From JBBPYA01 sp038200385 (GTDB lineage: Bacteria; Actinomycetota; Actinomycetes; Mycobacteriales; Geodermatophilaceae), in contig JBBPYA010000210.1 of assembly GCA_038200385.1 (NCBI GenBank), forward strand, positions 1 through 11,381: a stretch of 11,381 bases of DNA, written 5' to 3'. The first letter of the stretch is position 1; each line of letters starts with the position of its first letter. Positions 6,240 through 11,381 of this stretch are shown here, in pieces. The translations under genes and the position numbers were made by a program. The notes under the pieces are model-generated. The model was not told where the DNA came from. It worked only from the letters and a program-made list of their open reading frames with translations, and ran no database searches.

Positions 6240-6653
6240 TCACGGCAGGACCACCATCGTCCCCGTCTGCCCGAACTGCTCGTGGAACGTGCACACGAAG
6301 CCGAACTCCCCGGGCTTGCTGACGGTGAACTCGACGGTCTCGGTCGTGCCCGAGCGGACGGGCGGGACGTCCTTTCCCATGCCGCTGACGTCGAAGTGCA
6401 GATCGTGCACGGTCCCGGACTCGTTGTCCACGGTCAGCCGCACGGTGCCGGGCACGACGGTGAAGCGGTCGGGGACGTAGCGGAAGTTGTCCCTCGTCAC
6501 CAGTGTCACCGCTTGGACGCCGTCCGGACCGGGGGTCACCGTCACGTCGCCCTCCTGCGGAATCCGGGCTGCCGCCGGGGGGTCGGTCGGGCTGCACCCG
6601 GTGAGCAGGATCGCGACCGCGGCCAGCACGCCGGCGATCCGGCGCCCGTTCAC
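6240..6653 (-). CDS. Cupredoxin lipoprotein
   Basis: The 137-residue product starts with a lipoprotein signal: Arg4-Arg5, hydrophobic core and lipobox LLTGC with Cys20, so it should be tethered to the outer face of the membrane. The rest is a cupredoxin domain. By alignment with plastocyanin, copper ligands are His83 (in TVHDLHFD), Cys121 and His124 (in FVCTFHEQFGQTG); the position of the axial Met is taken by Gln129. The protein likely carries or binds copper for electron transfer or protects against copper or oxidants; the partner is unknown. Translation is coupled to the Nudix gene by a GTGA overlap and marP follows after 7 bases. M. tuberculosis has no gene at this place between its Nudix gene and marP, so it is an addition to the conserved block. 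Confidence 0.86.
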   Translation of the reverse strand: MNGRRIAGVLAAVAILLTGCSPTDPPAAARIPQEGDVTVTPGPDGVQAVTLVTRDNFRYVPDRFTVVPGTVRLTVDNESGTVHDLHFDVSGMGKDVPPVRSGTTETVEFTVSKPGEFGFVCTFHEQFGQTGTMVVLP

Positions 6654-7321
6654 GCCTGCCGCCCGGGCTGCATGGACAGTGCCAGCACGTCGGCGGGCAG
6701 GTCTCGTACGTCGGTGCGGTCCCAGGGGCGCGTCCAGCCGGCCAGGTTCAGGACGCCGTCCAGCAGTCCGGCGGTGAAACCCCAGACGAGCATGCCGCCG
6801 ACAGCGAAGGCCGGACCGAGGTGCCCGGACGGGTGGCGGGTGCGGAACCTGTTCGCCGGATCGACGAGCTCGGCCACCGGCACCCGCGCGACGCTGGCGG
6901 TCTCCGCGGGGTCGACGACGGCGACCTCGGAGGGCCGGTGCCACCAGGCCACGACCGGCGTCACGGCGAAACCGGAGAACGGGATGTACAGCTGCGGCAG
7001 CTCTGCCAGGACGGTCACGTCCTCGGCGCGTACGCCGACCTCCTCGGCGGCCTCCCGAAGCGCGGTGCCGGCCGGGCCGCCGTCGCTGGGGTCGGCCGCC
7101 CCACCCGGGAAGGACGGCTGGCCGGCATGGCTGCGCAACTCCTCGGCCCGCTGGATGAGCAGGACATCGGGGCCACCGGAATCGGATCCGATCAGGATGA
7201 GTACCGCCGAGTCGCGCCCGCCGTCCGCGGGCCGCTGGAAGCGGGACAGGTCCTCCGACCGGACACCGGCCATGGCGCGGCGCAGCGGGTCCAGCCAGTC
7301 CGGTACCTGTGGCGGGGTCAC
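6650..7321 (-). CDS. Nudix hydrolase, CoA pyrophosphatase type
   Basis: The 223-residue product has the UPF0035 signature of CoA-type Nudix enzymes at 54-74: LLIQRA, Arg63, Gly67 and FPGG. The Nudix box follows at 74-97, with Asp80 where this subfamily often has an acidic residue, then LREAAEEVGV with catalytic Glu93/Glu94. Family members cleave coenzyme A or related pyrophosphates to 3',5'-ADP and 4'-phosphopantetheine in the cytoplasm; the substrate here is not proven. The positional equivalent in M. tuberculosis is Rv3672c. It starts at GTG overlapping the thioredoxin stop (GTGA) and its own TGA overlaps the cupredoxin GTG in the same way, so all three proteins should be made in fixed relation. 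Confidence 0.9.
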   Translation of the reverse strand: MTPPQVPDWLDPLRRAMAGVRSEDLSRFQRPADGGRDSAVLILIGSDSGGPDVLLIQRAEELRSHAGQPSFPGGAADPSDGGPAGTALREAAEEVGVRAEDVTVLAELPQLYIPFSGFAVTPVVAWWHRPSEVAVVDPAETASVARVPVAELVDPANRFRTRHPSGHLGPAFAVGGMLVWGFTAGLLDGVLNLAGWTRPWDRTDVRDLPADVLALSMQPGRQA

Positions 7322-7893
7322 GGGACCCGCACGCCCAGATGCTCGGCGAGCAGGCCGCGCAACTCGTCGTAGGACGCGATGGGACCGACCTGCAGGTAGG
7401 CCACCGCGCCGTCGGCGGTGAGGAAGTACGTGACCGGCAACCCGTTGAGTCCCTCTTCGGTCAGCAGCCGGCCGGCTTCGTCGAGGCCGCTCGGGAAGGT
7501 CAGCCCGCGGTCGTCGGCGTAGGCAACGCTGCTGGCCAGGGTGTCCCGCTCCACCAACCCGACGGTGCGTACGGCATCAGGCGCCTGCTCGAACAGCTGC
7601 TGGAACAGCGGCAGCTCCTCCCGGCACGGTCCGCACCAGGGCGCCCAGAGGTTCAGCACCGTCGGCATCCCCGGGGCTGCGCCGAGCGCGAACTCCGCGC
7701 CGCCGTCCAGGCACGGGAACGTCAGCACGGGCAGCACCCGGTCGCCCTGCGCGGCGGCGGCCTCGGGTGCCGCGCACGTCGACGTGGCGGCGTACGCCAC
7801 CGGAGCCGTCGAGGGCCGAGACGGTGCCGGCGCAGCGGCGCTGCACCCGGCGAGGACCAGCGTCAGCGCCGCGAGCAGCGGCGCAGTCCTCAC
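7318..7893 (-). CDS. TlpA/ResA-like lipoprotein thioredoxin
   Basis: The 191-residue product has an N-terminal lipobox (LVLAGC, Cys17) and a thioredoxin fold with NLWAPWCGPCREELP; the redox pair is Cys87-Cys90. A cis-Pro lies in NGLPVTYFL. Cys40 and Cys61 precede the fold and could form a second disulfide. It should act outside the membrane as a thiol-disulfide reductase or oxidase, for example on cytochrome c or other exported Cys proteins; the target is unknown, but the Cys209-Cys390 pair of MarP, two genes downstream, is an obvious candidate. The M. tuberculosis equivalent is Rv3673c. The GTG start overlaps the nth stop (GTGA), and the final TGA overlaps the GTG of the CoA-type Nudix gene. 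Confidence 0.9.
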   Translation of the reverse strand: MRTAPLLAALTLVLAGCSAAAPAPSRPSTAPVAYAATSTCAAPEAAAAQGDRVLPVLTFPCLDGGAEFALGAAPGMPTVLNLWAPWCGPCREELPLFQQLFEQAPDAVRTVGLVERDTLASSVAYADDRGLTFPSGLDEAGRLLTEEGLNGLPVTYFLTADGAVAYLQVGPIASYDELRGLLAEHLGVRVP

Positions 7894-8624
7894 GCGACGT
7901 CCTCCCGGGCCGGGTCGCCGGCCTTGACCAGGCGGGCGGCGCGCTCCGGGTCGGTCGGGCCGATGCCGTACGACGGGCACCAGCGGGCGATCCCGCAGGC
8001 CCCGCAGGCCGGCGTCCGGGCGTGACAGACCCGGCGGCCGTGGAAGATCAGCCGGTGCGACAGCATGGTCCACTCCGGACGCGGGATCAGGTCGGCGACC
8101 GCGTACTCGATCTTCACCGGGTCGGTCAGCTCGGTCCACCCGAACCGCCGGACCAGCCGGCCGACGTGGGTGTCCACCGTGATCCCCGGGATGCCGAAGG
8201 CGTTGCCGAGGATCACGTTGGCGGTCTTGCGTCCCACCCCGGGCAGCGCGACGAGTTCGGCGAGGGTCCTCGGGACCTCACCGCCGTGCCGCTCCAGCAG
8301 GGCCTGGCCGAGGTTGATCAGCGACGTCGTCTTGTTCCGGAAGAAGCCGGTCGGTCGCAGCAGCGTCTCGAGTTCGGTGCGGTCCGCGCCCGCGTAGTCC
8401 GCGGCGTCGCGGTAGCGCGTGAAGAGGACCGGGGTGACCTGGTTGACCATCTTGTCGGTCGTCTGGGCGGACAGGATCGTCGCGACCGTCAGCTCCAGCG
8501 GGCTGCTGAAGTCCAGCTCGCAGTGTGCCTCTGGGTGCAGTTCGGCCAGTTCCCGGTTGATCCGGCGGGCCCGGCGGGTCAACGCCAGCGGGGTTTCCGG
8601 TGCCCCACCCGAGCTGGCTCTCAC
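7890..8624 (-). CDS. nth: Endonuclease III
   Basis: The 244-residue product is a DNA glycosylase/AP lyase that removes oxidised pyrimidines in base excision repair. The helix-hairpin-helix LPGVGRKTANVILG (127-140) includes the catalytic Lys133; Asp151 lies in VDTHVGRL. A [4Fe-4S] site is formed by Cys200, Cys207, Cys210 and Cys216 in the canonical C-x6-C-x2-C-x5-C spacing. SAQTTDK (52-58) is also typical. The GTG at 8624 was chosen because a TACCCT box ends 6 bases upstream and because longer frames would run over the divergent small membrane gene. It heads a coupled operon through marP (M. tuberculosis Rv3674c-Rv3671c). The C-terminal tail past the cluster is about 28 residues. Confidence 0.97.
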   Translation of the reverse strand: MRASSGGAPETPLALTRRARRINRELAELHPEAHCELDFSSPLELTVATILSAQTTDKMVNQVTPVLFTRYRDAADYAGADRTELETLLRPTGFFRNKTTSLINLGQALLERHGGEVPRTLAELVALPGVGRKTANVILGNAFGIPGITVDTHVGRLVRRFGWTELTDPVKIEYAVADLIPRPEWTMLSHRLIFHGRRVCHARTPACGACGIARWCPSYGIGPTDPERAARLVKAGDPAREDVA

Positions 8625-8630
8625 CCCGTG

Positions 8631-8636
8631 AGGGTA
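8631..8636 (-). promoter_or_regulatory. -10 box for a leaderless nth operon mRNA
   Basis: The minus strand reads TACCCT, 6 bases before GTG 8624. The start codon would be at or within one base of the transcript's 5' end, and no Shine-Dalgarno is visible. No -35 box was recognised. The 127-base spacer to the divergent gene also holds a GCAGG/CCTGC inverted repeat (8711-8725). Confidence 0.45.
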
Positions 8637-8734
8637 CGTCGCGGCACTGGCGTGAGTAGCCGGCGGCCGGGCCCGACCCGCGATTGCGGACACGCCACCC
8701 CGAGGGTGCAGCAGGACAGCCCTGCCGGGATCTG

Positions 8735-8748
8735 GGAGACTGTTCTCC
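8735..8748. promoter_or_regulatory. Inverted repeat just before the small membrane gene
   Basis: GGAGA-CTGT-TCTCC ends 3 bases before ATG 8752. It could be an operator, a hairpin that hides the start, or chance. The GGAG in its left arm is 13 bases from the ATG, too far for a good ribosome binding site. Confidence 0.25.
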
Positions 8749-8751
8749 GTC

Positions 8752-9003
8752 ATGATCGGACTGCTGGTCGTCTTCTTCCCCCTTCTGCTACTCGCCTTCA
8801 TGCTCTTCATGGAGCGGGTGGAGGCGCCGCTGCGGGTCGTGTCGGTGGAGGACGACGTCGAGGACTTCCTCGATCACGCCCGGCCCCAGGACGTGGGCAC
8901 GTTCTACCGGTTCGGGTTGCGCCGCGCCCTCGCTGCGATCCGGCGTCGACGGCGTAGCCGCGCGACGACGAGCGCCTCACGCGCCGTGGGCGGGCACTCC
9001 TAG
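8752..9003 (+). CDS. Small single-span membrane protein next to crp
   Basis: The 83-residue product has one membrane helix (MIGLLVVFFPLLLLAFMLFM, 1-20), an acidic stretch VEDDVEDFLDHA, and a very basic tail with RRRRRSR near 63-69. The conserved-looking MERVEAPL motif follows the helix. No function is known to me. A gene in the same place, Rv3675, called a possible membrane protein, lies between nth and crp in M. tuberculosis, so the pairing is likely conserved. Its stop codon TAG is the first part of the -10 box assigned to crp. The start is supported only by the hydrophobic N-terminus and the absence of alternatives; the coding GC-skew pattern fits a real gene. Confidence 0.7.
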   Translation: MIGLLVVFFPLLLLAFMLFMERVEAPLRVVSVEDDVEDFLDHARPQDVGTFYRFGLRRALAAIRRRRRSRATTSASRAVGGHS

Positions 9004-9006
9004 AAT
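9001..9006 (+). promoter_or_regulatory. -10 box of crp
   Basis: TAGAAT fits the sigma-70-type TANNNT consensus well. Its first three bases are the stop codon of the small membrane gene. A start about 7 bases on gives a leader of roughly 40 bases. The -35 region (about 8977-8983) is not recognisable. Confidence 0.5.
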
Positions 9007-9016
9007 CCCGCCCAAC

Positions 9017-9033
9017 CGGGGCGAACCGCCCCG
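9017..9033 (+). promoter_or_regulatory. Hairpin in the crp leader
   Basis: A 7-base perfect stem CGGGGCG/CGCCCCG encloses AAC, between the -10 box and the ribosome binding site. It could stabilise the leader, act as a weak terminator for upstream transcription, or modulate translation. Confidence 0.4.
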
Positions 9034-9044
9034 ACCGGCAACCC

Positions 9045-9049
9045 GGAGG
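9045..9049 (+). promoter_or_regulatory. Ribosome binding site that decides the crp start
   Basis: GGAGG touches ATG 9050 directly, which is too close for initiation there. GTG 9056 lies 6 bases away and gives the N-terminus MDEVLARSG, matching M. tuberculosis Crp (MDEILARAG). Confidence 0.75.
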
Positions 9050-9055
9050 ATGCGC

Positions 9056-9730
9056 GTGGACGAGGTACTGGCGCGGTCGGGCCTGTTCCAGGGAGTGGCG
9101 GCGGACGCGGCCGAGACCGCCGCCGCCGCGTTCGAGACTGTTTCCTACGGCCGCGGCGCCACGATCTTCAGTGAGGGTGACCCGGGCGAGAGCCTGTACA
9201 TCGTGCTGGCCGGCAAGGTGAAGATCGGTCGTAAGGCCTCCGACGGCCGGGAGAACATGCTGGCTGTGATGGGCCCGAGCGACCAGTTCGGCGAGCTGTC
9301 GCTGTTCGACCCCGGGCCCCGTACGGCGACCGCGACGGCCCTCACCGACGTCAACCTGGCCCGGATGGACAAGGACGCGCTGCGGCCGTGGATCAGCGAG
9401 CACCCCGAGATCGCCGAGCAGCTGCTGCGGGTCCTGGCGCGTCGGTTGCGACGGACGAACAACATCGTGGCCGACCTGATCTTCACCGACGTACCCGGCC
9501 GGGTCGCCAAGTCGCTGTTGCAGCTGGCCAGCCGGTTCGGCACCAGTGAGGGCCAGCACATCCGGGTCACGCACGATCTCACCCAGGAGGAGCTGGCCCA
9601 GCTCGTCGGCGCGTCACGCGAGACGGTCAACAAGGCGCTGGCCGACTTCACGCACCGCGGCTGGGTACGCCTGGAAGGCAAGACCGTGGTGATCCTGGAC
9701 CACGAGCGGCTGGCCCGCCGGGCCCGCTGA
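9056..9730 (+). CDS. crp: Crp-type cyclic-AMP receptor transcription factor
   Basis: The 224-residue product has the same length as M. tuberculosis Crp (Rv3676) and near-identical blocks. The N-terminal cyclic-nucleotide domain includes GKVKIGR, and FGELSLFDPGPRTATAT holds the phosphate-binding cassette (Glu80, Arg89, Thr90). The long dimer helix carries LRRTNN (Thr134, Asn135, candidate cAMP contacts), followed by FTDVPGRVAK. The winged helix-turn-helix is DLTQEELAQLVGASRETVNKAL, seen in two parts, with Glu178 and Arg188 as DNA-reading residues. It should bind DNA as a dimer near TGTGA-N6-TCACA-like sites and control carbon and stress genes. No good copy of that site was found in the spacers of this window. 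Confidence 0.96.
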   Translation: MDEVLARSGLFQGVAADAAETAAAAFETVSYGRGATIFSEGDPGESLYIVLAGKVKIGRKASDGRENMLAVMGPSDQFGELSLFDPGPRTATATALTDVNLARMDKDALRPWISEHPEIAEQLLRVLARRLRRTNNIVADLIFTDVPGRVAKSLLQLASRFGTSEGQHIRVTHDLTQEELAQLVGASRETVNKALADFTHRGWVRLEGKTVVILDHERLARRAR

Positions 9731-9761
9731 GCCCGGCTGCGGTGACCCGAGGGACTTCGCT

Positions 9762-9777
9762 CTCCCGTGCGCGGGAG
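9762..9777 (+). terminator. Hairpin after crp
   Basis: CTCCCG-TGCG-CGGGAG forms a 6-base stem 31 bases after the crp stop. There is no T-run. It may end the crp transcript. Confidence 0.45.
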
Positions 9778-9791
9778 CCGGCCGGCTACGG

Positions 9792-9967
9792 TCAGCTGGC
9801 TCGGACGGCGGGGTACCGCTCAGCCGGGTTGCCCGGTACGGCGTAGGGCCCCGCGCGGCGATCCCAGCGACGCGACTGCGAAAGGGCGCTGAGGTACTGC
9901 TGCTCAGCGTCGTTCAAAGAGGCGGATCGATGTCGATGTGGCCGAGGAAGTCGGTGCGGTATCCCAT
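9792..9967 (-). pseudogene. Frameshifted, truncated small actinobacterial protein
   Basis: From ATG 9967 (behind GAAGG, 8 bases away) the minus strand encodes MGYRTDFLGHIDIDPPL and then TGA at 9916-9914. The neighbouring frame continues the same protein at once with LNDAEQQYLSALSQSRRWDR, then GPYAVPGNP, ending at TGA after AVRAS. Together they match, from memory, the start of a small actinobacterial family that begins MGY-x-T and has a G-x-I-x-I-x-PPLN-x-x-E motif. Normal members go on for about 50 more residues (with a WCQW-type segment), absent here in every frame. So there is a frameshift near 9917 and loss of the 3' end. The family's function is unknown to me. Confidence 0.65.
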
Positions 9968-10028
9968 GGTTCACACCTTCGGGAGGCTGTGCTGCCAAGC
10001 CGGCCCACCTGCGGGTGTTCCGGGCCAG

Positions 10029-10136
10029 TCATTCACGGCGGTTCTTTCCCGCCGGCAGCTGCACGACCGCGACGTGCTGCTCGTCCTCGTCGAGGATCCA
10101 GCGGCCGGCCACGGGTGGTCCGCGTCGACCATCCAC
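10029..10136 (-). other. Possible 35-residue ORF or gene remnant
   Basis: From GTG 10136 the frame reads a basic start, then VAGRWILDEDEQHVAVVQLP and AGKNRRE before TGA. The regular alternation of polar and hydrophobic residues looks like a protein C-terminus, but the sequence upstream in any frame gives nothing coherent and no ribosome binding site is clear. It lies 61 bases upstream of the pseudogene on the same strand, so both may be left-overs of one lost operon. Confidence 0.25.
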
Positions 10137-10199
10137 GGAGTCCGAGTGGCCGCTGTGCCAACTGCTCGCCGAGTCCGTGCGGTGGGGTCCGCGCAGAAG

Positions 10200-10240
10200 T
10201 CTCGACTCTGGGTCGAGAGAGTTTCAGCTGAAACGCTTTT
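10200..10240. promoter_or_regulatory. Palindrome cluster between the pseudogene area and the transporter
   Basis: A 7-base stem TCTCGAC/GTCGAGA (10200-10218) is followed by a perfect 14-base palindrome GTTTCAGCTGAAAC (10221-10234) and GCTTTT. On the plus strand the order (stem, then T-run) looks like an intrinsic terminator. The partly overlapping GAAACGCTTTTC (10230-10241) resembles a LacI-family half-symmetric operator. It lies 33-73 bases past the stop of the minus-strand transporter, so a terminator role for it is also possible. The patch is notably A/T-rich for this DNA. Confidence 0.4.
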
Positions 10241-10272
10241 CGCCGGGGTATCCGCCCGGACGAGGTGCCGGC

Positions 10273-11381
10273 TCAGGCGAGGACGAAGTAGCGCAGCCAG
10301 AGGTAGGGCACGCACAGCACGATCGTGAGCAGCGCGACGATCCCGCCGTACTTGAAGAACTGCAGGAAGGTGATCTTGTAGCCGTTGCGCTCGGCGATGC
10401 CGAGAACGACGACGTTCGCGCTGGCCCCGACGATGGTGGCATTGCCGCCGAGGTCCGCGCCCAGCGCGAGGGACCACCACAGCACGTCGCCCGGGTTGCC
10501 CTCCTGCGCGGCGAGATCGGCGACCAGCGGTGCCATCGTGGCGACGTAGGGGATGTTGTCGACGATCGCCGAGAGCACGCCGGAGACCCCGAGCAGCGCG
10601 ATCGAGGCGAGCAGCAGGTTACCGCCGGTGGCATCGGTGACCAGCTCGGACAGCGACTCGATGACGCCGACCTTGATCAGCGCCCCGACCATGATGAACA
10701 GGCCGGCGAAGAAGACCAGCGTCGGCGCCTCGACCTCGCCGAGGTATTCCTTGGGCGACAGCCCCGAGATCACGACGAGCAGGCCGGCGCCCAGCAGCGC
10801 CACGACGGACACCTCGGTGTGCAGCGCCGCGTGCAGGACGAACCCGAGGGTGACCAGGGCGAGCACGCCGCCGGCCTTGAGGAGCAGGGTGCGGTCCTTG
10901 ATCGCCTCCTTCTCGTTCAGGCCCATGACCTGGGCGACGCGCGCCTCGTCGTACTTGAACGCTTTCCGGAACAGCACGCGGCACACGCCCAGGTACACGA
11001 CGAGCAGTACGACCACGATCGGGCTCATGTTGATCAGGAAGTCGTTGAAGGACAGGTTGGCCCGGCTGGCGATGATGATGTTCGGCGGATCCCCGATCAG
11101 GGTGGCCGCGCCGCCGATGTTGGAGGCCAGCACCTCGGCCACCAGGAACGGCACCGGCGGGACACCGAGACGCAGGCACACCAGCAACGTGACCGGGGCG
11201 ACGAGCAGCACCGTCGTCACGTTGTCCAGCAACGCCGAGGCCACCGCCGTCAGCAGCACGAAGGTGGCCATCACCCGGAACGGCTTGCCCTTGGCCTTCT
11301 TCGCCGACCAGATCGCCAGGTACTCGAAGATGCCGGTTTCCTTGAGCACCCCGACGATGATCATCATGCCGAGCAGCAGGA
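10273..11381 (-). CDS. ArsB/NhaD (SLC13-like) family transporter, start outside window
   Basis: The C-terminal 368 residues of a multi-span transporter are visible and the frame stays open to the right edge. Family marks occur as two related halves. One has LLDNVTTVLLVAPVTLL and ASNIGGAATLIGDPPNIIIA; the other has AIVDNIPYVATMAPL and ALGADLGGNATIVGASANV. These paired Asn/Gly-rich re-entrant loops are the substrate and cation sites of the ion-transporter superfamily. About ten membrane helices lie in the visible part, with a cytoplasmic loop FKYDEARVAQVMGLNEKEAI between halves. Known relatives move arsenite, Na+/H+ or dicarboxylates, and the sequence does not decide which. No arsenic-resistance neighbours are seen here, so a Na+/H+ or anion role is at least as likely. 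Confidence 0.88.
   Translation of the reverse strand, partial: LLLGMMIIVGVLKETGIFEYLAIWSAKKAKGKPFRVMATFVLLTAVASALLDNVTTVLLVAPVTLLVCLRLGVPPVPFLVAEVLASNIGGAATLIGDPPNIIIASRANLSFNDFLINMSPIVVVLLVVYLGVCRVLFRKAFKYDEARVAQVMGLNEKEAIKDRTLLLKAGGVLALVTLGFVLHAALHTEVSVVALLGAGLLVVISGLSPKEYLGEVEAPTLVFFAGLFIMVGALIKVGVIESLSELVTDATGGNLLLASIALLGVSGVLSAIVDNIPYVATMAPLVADLAAQEGNPGDVLWWSLALGADLGGNATIVGASANVVVLGIAERNGYKITFLQFFKYGGIVALLTIVLCVPYLWLRYFVLA

Noticed and set aside
5381..7421. Long plus-strand frames over marP, cupredoxin and Nudix genes
   Set aside because: Antisense shadows of genes with clear catalytic motifs; low-complexity basic translations.
9050..9052. ATG 9050 as the crp start
   Set aside because: The ribosome binding site touches this codon; GTG 9056 has correct spacing and gives the conserved N-terminus.
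9914..9919. CTTTGA at the pseudogene break, similar to the prfB programmed +1 frameshift site
   Set aside because: A +1 shift would lead to LERR and another stop, not to the continuing LNDAE frame, and the 3' end of the protein is missing anyway. A mutation is the simpler reading.
10273..11381. Arsenic-resistance operon
   Set aside because: The transporter is only broadly ArsB/NhaD-like and no ArsR, ArsC or ArsA gene is in view.

Overview
The window is very GC-rich DNA that matches an actinomycete chromosome. Ten of the twelve intact or edge-truncated genes whose start lies in the window appear to begin with GTG, the -10 boxes are of the TANNNT type, and the core gene order follows the Mycobacterium tuberculosis block Rv3669-Rv3676 (holin-like protein, ephE, marP, Nudix, TlpA-like thioredoxin, nth, small membrane protein, crp). 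A Frankiales- or Geodermatophilales-like organism is a guess; the family cannot be fixed from the sequence alone.

Left part (1-2300): the 3' portion of a Nudix hydrolase fused to a PIN/NYN-like domain, then a 297-base spacer holding a decayed aldehyde dehydrogenase fragment on the minus strand, then a secreted AMIN-like-domain protein. A pair of strong hairpins separates this protein from a convergent small helical-repeat (TPR-like) protein.

Middle (2374-5053, plus strand): nhaA (Na+/H+ antiporter), a two-helix holin-like membrane protein and an EphE-type epoxide hydrolase, tightly packed and probably one transcript. They run head-on into the marP operon, with only 3 bases between the stop codons.

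Middle right (8624 down to 5057, minus strand): nth, a TlpA-like lipoprotein thioredoxin, a CoA-type Nudix hydrolase, a cupredoxin lipoprotein and marP. The first four genes are linked by three successive identical GTGA overlaps and marP follows after 7 bases, so DNA repair, nucleotide or CoA clean-up, extracytoplasmic redox and the acid/oxidative-stress protease are translated as one coupled unit. nth seems to have a leaderless promoter.

Right part (8752-11381): a small membrane protein and crp on the plus strand, with a crp -10 box that includes the stop codon of the small gene. A roughly 540-base gene-poor stretch follows, with a frameshifted and truncated pseudogene, a possible small remnant and an A/T-rich palindrome. 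Last comes an ArsB/NhaD-type transporter cut by the right edge.

No mobile element, CRISPR array, tRNA or rRNA was recognised. The most interesting points are the coupled five-gene stress operon with its extra cupredoxin (axial ligand apparently Gln), two unreported pseudogenes, and a repeated PESWPQ insertion in the Nudix/PIN-like protein.
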